64,000 bases of DNA from Arthrinium phaeospermum (lineage: Eukaryota > Ascomycota > Sordariomycetes > Amphisphaeriales > Apiosporaceae), in assembly GCA_006503535.1 (NCBI GenBank), contig QYRS01000010.1, positions 2,542,001 through 2,606,000 on the forward strand, given 5' to 3'. Below the pieces are notes generated by a model that saw nothing but the letters and a program-made list of their open reading frames with translations, was not told the DNA's origin and did no database searches. The translations under genes were made by a program, and so were the position numbers. This document shows positions 12,067 through 22,434 of this stretch, piece by piece (within the stretch, counting starts at the first letter, position 1; each line of letters opens with the position of its first letter).

Positions 12067-13216
12067 CTATGCGCCTCCCGCCTCTTGGTTTTGGTCATCC
12101 TCTATTCTACACTGCCGCTCTCTTGCTCTCCGGCCAGCGGCGACTTTGTCCGCCCTTGTAGGGAAGTTGTGTCTATCCCATACATCCCGCAACCTGAGGT
12201 CTCCTGCCTGGGGTGGAAAGTCCCGCCGCTCCCACAGGTCTCGGTAGATGCCAGTTTCCCGGATCGGTTCCTCGGGGTCGACGCGACATGTATTGGTCTT
12301 ATCGACTATGATAGGCAGCAAAGGTGCCGTCGGCTCGTCCTCGCCCACGAGGAAGTCCAGCAACGCCTGCCTCTGTTCTGACAATAACTGCACAACCCTG
12401 TAGGGAGCTTCGTACCTGTCGGGGTGAAGGTAGACGGCGTTGGGGTCGGCATCTGGAGTCTCGGCCGGATCTCTCCTGTCGAATAGGACCACGCCCCCGA
12501 CGATTTGGGCTTCGGCCCAGTACCCAGCCATGTCGGCTGCACCGTTGGGATACTGATCGTAGTCGATGTACCACGAGTGTTGAAACAAGGTAGGCAGAGG
12601 ACCATCAGGGTGTTTTCTCCAGTAGCGATCGTCAGACTCAGGTGGTTTCCAATCATGGACGCCGTCATCCTTGTGTATGCTCTCATCTCGTTGGTATATC
12701 ACAACCGCGATCTGATGAAGAGCGACGGCCACCAGTTCAATCAGGCGAATGTTGAATGCTCTTGAGCCAGGAGCTGCTGCCTGAAACTCGAACAGAAGCT
12801 AGATCCCGTATCAGTCAGTATGGTCAGGGGGGCAGCATCAGGGGCTTCTGCACAGGAATGCGACTTACCTCAGCATCGAAGCGGAGAGTCTCGGGCTGGA
12901 ACTCATCACGAAACTTTCGTGTCTTGTCCATCATGTCCGGGCATAGCTCCTCGTGGACTTCATAAATGGGGTGGTCGTCGGGGAAAGCGCTGTAGCCTCT
13001 GTTCCCAGCAACATCTGACAATGGCAACCCATCAAAAAGCTGCGCATAAGTCACTTCGGCAATATCCGTCGAAACAAGCCTGGTGATGGCTTTGATGGAG
13101 TAATTACGATGGCCCTCCTCGAGGTCGGCAATGCTTAGCTTGCGGGTGGGCGCATTGTCCTCGTCTGTTGTGGGTAGGGGTAACTCGAATGAATCTGCGG
13201 AAAGCTGGGCTGCCAT
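12067..13216 (-). CDS. Hypothetical protein, 2 exons, 359 aa
   Basis: Exon 1 is 13216-12869 and exon 2 is 12798-12067 (minus). The 70-bp intron has GTAAGT and CTAG ends and joins 'FDAE' to 'LLFEFQAAAPGSRAFN' in phase 0. The start is the ATG at 13216 (GTCATGGCA). Recognisable as conserved-looking blocks are 'GNRGYSAFPDDHPIYEVHEEL' in exon 1 and 'YDQYPNGAADMAGYWAEAQI' plus 'GGVVLFDR' in exon 2. There is no signal peptide, membrane span or known catalytic motif. My impression is that this architecture recurs among Sordariomycete hypothetical proteins, but I know no function for it. The C-terminus is charged and Arg-rich. Confidence 0.8.
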
Positions 13217-15182
13217 GACAGTTGCTGGTATCTGTAGGATGAAGAAAGGTGGCAATCAATCGATATTATTCAAGTAGTGAACAACAGCGGCTGTTGGTTT
13301 AAACATGTAAGGCACTGGTCTCCGCACGTGGTCGTTTCTTGCAGGGTGCCCTGGGGCCCAATCAACAGACGCGCGGTTAGCTAGCACCGCTGCCTGCGTC
13401 ACATTCGCTTCCCAGCATCGATGGACAAGGTTGTGATGTAAGGGATTGATGAAAGGAGAAAAGGGGGCCGACAGCTTCCTGGCCATATCTACAAAGGTGA
13501 TTCGGCGATACCACTAAGGTAAGCCTATATAATTCTTATTCTGATGTTTACTTCTTCCATTCCATTCCTATCCCTATTTTTGTTATCCCTTATGCCGGTC
13601 TGAGTCCCTTATTTGATGCTTACCATATGAAATCCATTTCCATTTTCTCCAAACTTTTTTCTAATCAGTTCTATGTACTGGTGGTTACCCCTGGTGTCCC
13701 TCTCCCCTAAATACTAACTTCCTAGCCAACATGCGAAGACACGAGCAGATGCAGTGGTTAACCAGCCGACTTCGTCTTCTTCAGCAAAAGCATCATCGAA
13801 AGCGTGATCTACACCCCCCAGCAAACCCTAGCGTCGCCGACGACAGCTACGTCACGCTCGAGTTCCAAATGGGGTTCACCATCGCCCATGAGATAGTCAT
13901 TTTCTGTCGGGTTCCGAGCACGCCATAATACCGTCCAGCGTAAGCATGCCAGGCTACGACCATGATGACACCACCGGCAAACCCAGACGATGCCGGGAGC
14001 ATATCTTCCTTGGCGAGGTCGTCGAGGACTGGTCGACGAAAGACCCTGTGACGCGTCGAAAGCTCCGCCCTGGTGAAGAGACGACGAAGCTGCGAGTGAA
14101 GAAACGGGTGGTCAAGGCGCCTGTCGCAAGTTCGCCACCGGGAGGCGCAAGTCCCAGGACTGTATACCGGCGGTTTCCCCCCAGTATTCCACAAGCTTAC
14201 GTGAGGGCGTTGTTGACGTCGTCGTCGTCATCGCCTCACCGGTTTACCGATTTCTTCAGGCGATAGCACCGTATAGGGAGGTCTGGATACTTCATTCCAA
14301 GCGTTCATGACGTTTGTATCTAATATTTTCAGTTTCAGTCTTCCCGCTAGTACAGCCATTCCTTTGGCATTTACTATGATGCTGTCTATCCCACCCCCTA
14401 TAAGTAGAAAGCACGTACACGTGTACTTCTCGCCGGCTGCACCATCCAGGATTTTCGCGCGCGCGGACGAGGATCCAGGCTACTCTATGAAACGCAGGCG
14501 ATACGGATGAACATGCAACGACACAGCGCCCCCGGCGAGCCTGGCATAACTGTTTTCAGTAGCGGAACGGGCAACGGCAGCTTTCCGATCGTCGGCGTAA
14601 GGCTTGGTGCAGTCTGCAGTGACCAGTCTTATGGGCGACGTTTGACGACCGGGAGGAGCTCGTCGTGGCCGGCGGCACAGGTGCCTGCCGATGATTATGT
14701 ACTAGCCAATGTAAAGACATCACGACAAGATGGATGCATGTACTGTATTGGCCGAACCAAGACATAGCTTTCCGCCCATATGTAAAGCTAGCAATCCTTC
14801 TTCCTCTTTTCGATTCACACCAAGCCTCCGGGGCAGAAGCAAAAGACTCACAGAGCAATGAATTGCTGCTGATGGAGTTCCAAAGTCACAGGAAGAAAAA
14901 ATTGTAGCCATAATGATATCCTCATATCAATATAGAAGACCCTCTTGTGTACGCTCATTCCTTTGCAGCAATTGAGTCTTCCCATCAGCTTCTTCAGGGG
15001 CAATCAAGGAGGCGGGCAGGGGTAGCTTGGGCTGCACGTACAATTTAGACCCACTCTTTGTTGAGTACCGTACAATTGTTCTCTGGCACCGCAGTTTTCC
15101 AGCTGTGAATCATAAGCTGCCATAAGCTGCCAACCATCAATTCACCCATTCGGAAACATTTCCGAACGGGTCCGAGTCCGAA
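13217..15182. other. Intergenic with weak small frames only
   Basis: Two short plus-strand frames, 13731-13928 and 13946-14266 (106 codons, starting MPGYDHDDTTGKPRRC and ending in a Ser run), are the only mildly protein-like stretches. They have no motif and no intron support, and an overlapping minus frame (13847-14194) is equally plausible. I do not call a gene here. The rest shows nothing I can name. Confidence 0.4.
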
Positions 15183-15300
15183 GCCCGCTTGGCTTAGTGG
15201 TAAAGCGCATCACTAGTAATAGGGAAAGCACGATCTTCTCCGGAAGGCGCGACCGACCAACGATATGATGAGATCACTGGTTCGATTCCAGTAGTGGGCA
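15183..15300 (+). tRNA. tRNA-Thr (anticodon AGT) with a 46-nt intron
   Basis: The cloverleaf is visible. Acceptor stem GCCCGCT (15183-15189) pairs with AGTGGGC (15293-15299), with discriminator A at 15300. The D-arm is GCTTAGTGGTAAAGC. Anticodon stem CATCA (15208-15212) pairs with TGATG (15266-15270). The loop reads CTAGTA then A, giving anticodon AGT at 15215-15217. The T-arm is ACTGG-TTCGATT-CCAGT. The loop is interrupted after position 37 by an intron at 15219-15264, the canonical site for tRNA introns removed by the tRNA splicing endonuclease. AGT (read as IGU) is the main threonine decoder for ACU/ACC. Confidence 0.93.
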
Positions 15301-15306
15301 ATTCGC

Positions 15307-15311
15307 TTTTT
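15307..15311 (+). terminator. RNA polymerase III terminator of tRNA-Thr
   Basis: A TTTTT run starts six bases after the discriminator base of the tRNA, as expected for Pol III termination. Confidence 0.75.
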
Positions 15312-15840
15312 GCCATTCGGACGGCGCGACTGACGAGAAATGGCAATTGTCTTTTTGATGCAACAACTTCTGGAGAATGCTCCCTTTTGCCGCATTCTGT
15401 TTCGAAATATTTATCATTGCATCGCTTTTCGGATTGCGATCTGCTATGGACCGCGTCGCAAGTTTACCTGGCGTTGCCCGTCTTGTTGTGTCGTGCCCCA
15501 CCAAGGATAACTCCAAGACCCAGCCACCAGCGTCCCGTCTGTAGCACTTACACCTCAACATCCAACCAAGTAAGACGTCCCTTGCGATGCGGTACTATCT
15601 TTCACTATGCCGGGCGCTGGTATCGCTCTTTCGGAGAGATTCTTGCAGATTGAACATTTTCTCGATTGAATGTGTTTATTTGGATAAGTAGATGGATCGC
15701 TACGTGGCCGTCGCGCCGCCCCATTGAATGCATGGTTCTTTCCAAGAAAAGCCCGTACGCCCAAGATATATGCAGAAAGAAACGCTATGCTGGAAATCAA
15801 ATATTGAAATGAAGATTGGGCTGGGTAAGCAAGTCACTGT
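15312..15840. other. Intergenic, no supported gene
   Basis: This lies between the tRNA gene and the 3' end of the UstYa-like gene. No convincing frame or RNA structure was seen. Confidence 0.45.
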
Positions 15841-17008
15841 CTAGTCGTCAATGGGCAGAACCTTGCGGATGCCCTCGGCGATTTGTTCTACGCGCGCAAC
15901 CATCGTTAGCCGGGCCATTCCAATCAGGATCAGGGGCATGCATGATCAGGATAACTCACCCTCCAAGTACGGCATGACATGATCATAGTCCTTGCACACT
16001 GTCGAAATAAGAAACTGTCAGCAGCCTGTCTCACTTTTTCAATCGGCCCACGTTGTTTCGTCAGCTGCTTACCATGGTGCCCGTTCCAGCTCCCGTCGAG
16101 CGGGCCGTTGTCGTCGGCGTCGGACTGGTCGTGCGGCTCCATGGCCAGGTCGCCCGAGCACATGATGCCCTGCCGCAGGTAGTCGACGCAGTGCAGGTAG
16201 TGGCTGTGGTAGTCGCCCGGGAGGTGCTCCTTCGTGTTGCGCTCCAGATTCGAGTAGATGCGCGCCATCATGAACTATTCGTTCCCTTGGTCAGCATGCC
16301 TGTTGTACCTAGCAGGTATGAGAGAACTGGAGGGCACTCACCACACAGTGCAGCTGGTGCGTCATCGAGGTCGTGAAGAACGTCTCGTCCGTCACCTCGC
16401 CCCATCCGGACCCGACTGCGACGCGGTTAGCTTTATCTCGTTCGGTTCCAGTACATCACCAAGGATGCGCAGCGGAAGGGGACATACTGGGCAGCATGGT
16501 GTTCCATTGGGCGATCGTCTCGTTGGAGAAGAACTTGGACGTGTCGTTGGGCACGAAGGCCGGATCCGCATTGAACTTGACGATCTTGGTCGGGACTAGA
16601 TATCGCACACGCACAGTTTAGCGCCTTATACCCTCTCATCTCGCAATGCGACACGGAATACTCACACTCGGGCCCCAACCCCGTCACATCCCCGCCGACC
16701 TGGATCGTCGACACCGACTTCTCGCGCCAAAAGTCCCGGACCAGCAGCAGCGACAGCGAGATGTTGACGCAGAGCAGCAGCGTGTCGACGATCCACCGGT
16801 ACCGCCGGAACCGCGTCATGTACTTGCGCGTCGTCGACTCCTCCTCGTGCGAGTGGTGGCGGCAGTCGGGGTGGTGGTGCCGGTCACCGCGCCAGTGCTT
16901 CTCGTCGCCCATGACCGATTCGTCGACCTCGGTGCTCGAGCGCCCGTCGTCCCGGTCCTCGGTGATGGCGACGTTCTGGTAGCCGGCGGGCTGCTTGCTG
17001 TACTCCAT
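15841..17008 (-). CDS. UstYa-like (DUF3328) oxidase family protein, 6 exons, about 270 aa
   Basis: Minus-strand exons are 17008-16666, 16595-16488, 16415-16342, 16274-16073, 15998-15960 and 15887-15841. Every junction has GT..AG ends and frame is kept to the TAG at 15841-15843. I chose the ATG at 17008 (AACATGGAG, strong context); an in-frame ATG at 17047 is an alternative. The protein has an acidic/His-rich cytoplasmic tail and one membrane span at about residues 72-90. It then shows the family blocks 'FVPNDTS' and 'LPIGSGWGEV' and the two diagnostic HxxHC motifs, HQLHC (170-174) and HYLHC (200-204). UstYa proteins catalyse oxidative cyclisation or related oxidations, best known in ribosomal-peptide pathways such as ustiloxin; many are orphan. 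No precursor-peptide gene, peptidase or tyrosinase was seen nearby, so its substrate is unknown. Confidence 0.9.
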
Positions 17009-19546
17009 GTTGTAGTTGTTGCCGCTTCCTTTCTGCAAGAGTCTCATCTGGCGAACGATCGATCCGAGTCGCGATGTCAAAGAAGTAAGAAATAAGCAAT
17101 ATCTGACTACTTGAACAGGAAAAAGTCGAAGCCAGCTTCCGAAAAGAGACGAAAAGAAAGGGAAACACGTCGTGATGCGATCGTACCGTCGGGATACCAG
17201 TCCTGGGGAAGAGAGAAGGGGAAAAAGGGGAGAAGAAACAAGACGGAGGAGACCAGTAGTCAGTCAGCCATGGAAGACAGACGACAGGAATAGCCGGGCA
17301 CTGGGCTTGGCCTGAACTGGCCTTGACTCCCCAGCGGTGCAGCAGCTGGGAAGTGAATCAAGTTGCCATATTGGGAAATGGGGTTCCTGTTTCCACTTCC
17401 TCGACCTCACTGTTTCAGTCTTGGCGCGGGCATGACTTTGCGGACTTTGGGAACGATGCGAGGCTCAGAAACGCACCTGTCATTCGCTAGTTGCAGGGCC
17501 CGGAGCCGGGTGGGTGGTCTGAACTATCCCCACGTCGTAACGACACGCGCATGAGACCGACCAATGCTTGCCCTGAAGCTGAAGAATCGCCGGTATTAGT
17601 CACTGTTATGTAGAGACCAATTTGGCAGACCAACGAGTGCTCAACGGATCCATCTGCTAGCTAGGTCCATCCCAATCGCCGGGTGCTGCACATGGGTGAG
17701 GGGCGCGATGGACCAAGAATCGGAGCGCTGGCTGAATTGAGGCAATCAACCCCGGCTCTGGCAGCATCTCTGTGCGCCGCCGTGCAACCCAAAATCCCGG
17801 TATTGCGCTGGCGGTGATACGTTTGGTAGGCTTGTTCCTTAGCGGCCGTTCATTGGAAGTTATTAACGTTCCACGACACCTACCACATGCACATAACATG
17901 CGAGACAGGATCTGGCATTAGATAGTGACGAGAATACGAAATCGCTTGATAAGCGAGAACGGCACCGAAATGCCGGGTAAACGTACTGCAGCGTCGCGTA
18001 GGAGGACGCATGGTTCAAACAAAACCTCTGCGGCACAGGGGAGTGTGTGGGCGTCCCGTGCCGCCTCCCAAACCTTCTGTAATTGGCGAGGTTCGGCGAG
18101 GGCGTTTCACCATCCCAGGCGGGCCACAGGCGGGCCCTGGCAGTAGTTCGTTCTCGTGCCAGGGGGCTAGGGCACCCCCGTCAGAGACCTGCAAGGGGGA
18201 GGCTTCAACGGTCGCTAAGCTTCAGCTTCCAAGTCAATTGGGAAAAATTGTGCGATGCACCAATCACAAGGCCGAGGGGGTGTCCCCGGCGGCGGTGGTG
18301 CTACGTTTAAGGGCTCAAAAAGTTCGTAGAAGATATCTGAGGACAAACTGCACCACTGTCAATCGGGAAACAACTTGATCGCGATGATCATCGTTACTGG
18401 TGGGAGTCGCCTTCTCCCATTTAGCCCATTTAGTATGGGTACATACCTACCTATGTTTGGGTCGTGCGCCCGGCAATACCAATGTCGGGTTTCGCACCGA
18501 CCGTTGATGTTTCCCGGACGAACACTACCAATGACAATACCCTTACTTCTCAAAGGTGTTTGCGCTACACATCTGATCTTCGACGAACTTGGCAGTAATT
18601 CAAAAACACCTGCTTGCAACGTAGTCTGTTTGCAGCTAGTAATCGACCGACCATGCACTGGTCTCAGCAATGGATCAGACGATCTCAAACCAGAAATAGC
18701 TTCATTGCACCCTGATCAGAGCAGTAGGTAAGATGACTCGTCGCCCGCTCACATGCCCTTGCTACGTCATGTTGGAGACCTTACCAAGTATATTCCTGAC
18801 GGTAGAAGAGGTGTACTTCCTCTTTCGCCAGAGTCAATAACCATCAATTGAAGTAACTGCTGGTCGCAACCCATTTCCAGCTGGAAGATTCCGGCTTGGC
18901 ACCTCCGCTGAGCAAGGGGAGTCGGTCCAAAGGTTTTCGGCAAGCGGCAAGCGGCGCAGATCCCGTGCATCTTAAATTTTAATATCAGATTTCCATGTTT
19001 TCGCCTCAGCAAAGCAGCAAACACGACCGGCAGTTGATCGGCGAGGCTCAGCCTTCTGTCTGAGCCCGAATGCAAGACGGACCAGGGCATCGGCGGGACC
19101 ACATGTATGTACTCGAATTGTGGGAAGCATCACGCGGATCCTGCCATCCGTCTGAGGCACGGGCAGTCTGCATCTCGCCAGGTCAAAGGCTCATACTGTG
19201 CGTGTGGGTTGTGTGTGAATCTTCATGTTCTCATTTCTCAAGAGAGTCGCAACCGAGCGTGTACTATCTGACACTAAAACAAATCGCAATCGCAGTCCAT
19301 CTCAAACCAGGGCCAATGACGACCATGGCAGCAGGCCTCCCTCAGTAGGTGGCACATCATTTCGGCCCCGTGCCGTCAAAAACATATTCTAGCCAGTTCT
19401 CTCTCCAAACCAGACTACTCCTCCAATCCTTTGTTTCTTTCTGGGTGATTCCTTCTCTCGTCAATTAGGATCCACAGAGGGAAACATGGAAACGAGAAAG
19501 CCTCAGAAAAGGACAAAACGGGTGTGTGTATGGTGGGTGGGTGCAT
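17009..19546. other. Large intergenic region, no supported gene
   Basis: About 2.5 kb between the UstYa-like gene and the secreted Cys-rich gene. Several frames of 60-120 codons occur (for example 18010-18378 and 18375-18731 plus), but none has coding-like composition, a splice context or a motif. I looked for a RiPP precursor (signal peptide plus KR/KK-separated repeats) and saw none. Confidence 0.45.
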
Positions 19547-20546
19547 TTAGCACAGGTGCAGCGCGCCGGCGACCTGGACGCTGAAGCCGGCGTCGTCAAA
19601 CGCTGTGCCCCAGACCTCGCCCGGGCGGTAGGGGCAGTGGTCCATGGCAGCCTGGGCGTAGTCGGCGAGGGCGGAACACTTGAGCGTGTAGCTGCCGGTA
19701 GGGTTGTCCCAGCACCACCTATTATTTACAGCAAAGGGTTGGGTCAGTAAGTGAAAGCTTTCTAAACCAAGGAATGAGATAAGAGTCGGGGTGAAAATGG
19801 TGCGCAGGAAGTGGATGGAAAAGGCAAAAAGAGCGAGGCACTTGTCGTGTGGGTGCGTAGGGAAAGAAGGTTGGCCGACTTACAAGATGGCGCTGTCCCA
19901 AGAGCAGCTGACGCGGCCGCAAGGTCCTGGTGTAGCACCGCAATCGCCGGTGAGGCCGCGAAGGTAGTTGATGCCATCAATGATGCGGTCGCCGACGGCA
20001 TAGCCCCAGTCACCGCCATTGGGACTCCAGCATTGGATGTTCGAGATCTACACGGGAAATTGGCACCGTCAGCGAGACCGAACTTGATTACCCAAGACCT
20101 TTGGAGCAGAGCAGAAGGGTGGCTTGGTCTCGAAAGTGACTTACCTTGAGATCGTGAGGCGAGGGCGAGTGTTTGCGGGGGACCTCCATGAGCTTGTACT
20201 CGGGGTTGGCTGCCTTGATCTGGGCGTAGATCTCCTGCGGGAAAGTAGTAAAAGTCAGTAAGCAAGTTGCGTGTACAAGTTGGGTCTCATGGTCGAAAGG
20301 CTTACCTCAACAGTGCCGTTGAACTCGTAGATGGGGCCGTCGACGGTGATGTTGCCGCGCCAGGTGATGCCGCCCATGGCAACAGAGCTGTTGGATGCAA
20401 CACTGTCATCGCGCTGCAATCCAGGTTAGATGGGTATCTGGTAATGATGTGAGATTTGTGAAGTCCCAGGGACATACCGATACAGCAGCGCCGCTGACGA
20501 GGGTGCTGACCAGAGCGGCCAAGAACCAGAAGGTGAGGGCAATCAT
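19547..20546 (-). CDS. Small secreted cysteine-rich protein, 5 exons, 200 aa
   Basis: Minus-strand exons are 20546-20478, 20413-20306, 20234-20145, 20047-19884 and 19718-19547; all introns are 60-170 bp with consensus ends. The first exon encodes a signal peptide (MIALTFWFLAALVSTLVSG). The mature chain has an N-glycosylation-prone segment ('SNSS', 'NITV', 'NGTV') and then a compact domain with eight cysteines. The spacing is marked by 'NIQCWSP', 'GDCGATPGPCGRVSCSWDSAILWCW', 'LKCSALADYAQ', 'DHCPYRPGE' and a terminal Cys. The even number suggests four disulfides. The residue pattern resembles a widespread family of fungal secreted Cys-rich proteins of unknown role, so it is a candidate effector or cell-surface protein. 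No catalytic motif is visible. Confidence 0.85.
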
Positions 20547-22434
20547 GATGACTTGCTTTCGGAGAATGATGGGAGATGGGATCTAGTGAGAGTGGTTGAT
20601 CAATGAAGAAGGATGTATTCCTGATTGGATGAAAGTGAGAATGTGTCTTTTGGTTGGTGGTGAAAGGTCAGGTTGGGGAGGTTTTTGTAGTGGGTTGGTT
20701 GACAGGATGGGAGCTGGAAGTGTTGGTGGTGGAACTTGATCAGATGCAGGTACTTATTTACACAACAGAGAGCAGATGTCAATTACTGATTTGGAAAAAG
20801 AGACCCAGTATGCCTAACACAGCTGCTGCAGACCAATTGTTGGTTTCATAAGCCGACCTAAAGCCAGAATTATTGGCCGCCTACCGGCCCGGAGGTTTTT
20901 GTTTTTCACCCACTGATTCACGCCTTCGTCACCTACGGCGTACCAAGGGACACCTTATGGTAGGGCAACATACGCACGATCAAGGATGCCTGGTCAGGTG
21001 ATCCTGGTCGTATAGTCCTACCCCGGATTCTGCGTTGGCCCAATCATTTCCCATCCTGATTGACCGCCCGTCCTCCCCAAATTCTTCCGAGACCACCACC
21101 ACCAACACCATCGCCTCCGTTGAAACCCCCACTCGGCACTTGCGATGTCTCATTCCGGGCCATCATCCCTATTCTCCGGAGTTGGTCGTGGACACAAGTA
21201 CTGGTCAAGACTGGGATGGAAAACTTTGGAAAGTAACCAAGGCCGTAAATCGTATGATTTGCCGAAACTTTCGCACACCACCTATCACCGGTGAGGTAAT
21301 ACAGACTTTCCAAATGATGGATTGACCCACAAGATGCTTTTAACCTCCCCAGGCCGTGACATTCTCACCGCCAATACGATTAGCACTACTCATGTGTCAT
21401 CCGTGACATGGTTGTCGCTCTCCACCCAGCTTGCAAGTTGTTTGTTGCTACGCCACACGATCTAGACTGGGCAGCGTAAAGGGCACTTTCGCCATTAACA
21501 GAAACCTCGTGCAATCTGATATGCCATCCTGCTGTCTCTAGTTTTCCCATATGCAGACATAAATTTTAGTTGATGTCAGGTCTTGCGCGCCCAACTGACA
21601 CTTGTAGCTGAGAAAACGCCGTCTCACCCCCTGATCTCATCCCAAATTTGGAAGGTAAATTAATGTGTGTTTTGGGTCATGCGCGATCCTTGTAGTCATG
21701 TCTACTGGATCTATATGTCCTCTGACCAGCTTAATGTGCCTTAGTAGCGCATAGGAGCCGTTGAAGCTGCTTCTAACTTATCGCCGCCTCGACAACAGAT
21801 TACTATACGTTAACACAACTATTGCTATATGATGCAAGGCGGCCTCTGTGGCCAACGGGTATTGCAACACAAGTCTCAGGATAAGTGAGCCCAAGCTACG
21901 AGACTGACAAAGTCGGAATTTGGAGATTTCCTGCCAAGGGCTAGGGTTCTTTGCTACCAGGGACAAGTCGGGCCGGGGGGAGAGGAACTACTGATTACAT
22001 CTGTTCACATTCGGCCCATCGAGATGACCGTCCAGCACGGTTAGGGGAATTAGATTTCTGCGTGGACCAGATACCTAGTGAGGTATTGCAACGCCCCTGG
22101 CTGCTAGGACTGCGGCCATGGAACCACTGCGCTATTCTCGAGCACGTACTCCTGATACAGGAACTGCGGAAGTACCAAACCAGACCTTTAAGAATGATGA
22201 ACCTAAAATACAGAATATTATGGAAATACCAAAGGCAATCACCCTCGGATCCGATACATGTTGGAGACTGAACATGGTAGTGTTTTCTTTCTAACGGGGT
22301 TGGGAGTTCCTTTAGGAAACCGGTCACTGTATTCATGTTTGATATATCTCATAGACAGTCGGAGATGACGTGGATTATAGTCACGCATTACAATTATGTA
22401 CATACACATACTGACCTGGATACTCTCGATCACA
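20547..22434. other. Intergenic, no supported gene
   Basis: About 1.9 kb between the secreted Cys-rich gene and the 3' end of the amidohydrolase gene. Frames of about 90-110 codons at 21035-21325 plus and 21995-22336 minus are unsupported. Nothing else seen. Confidence 0.45.

Noticed and set aside
13847..14266. Small gene on either strand
   Set aside because: Frames on both strands are equally open and neither shows a domain, intron or strong start; left as unassigned.
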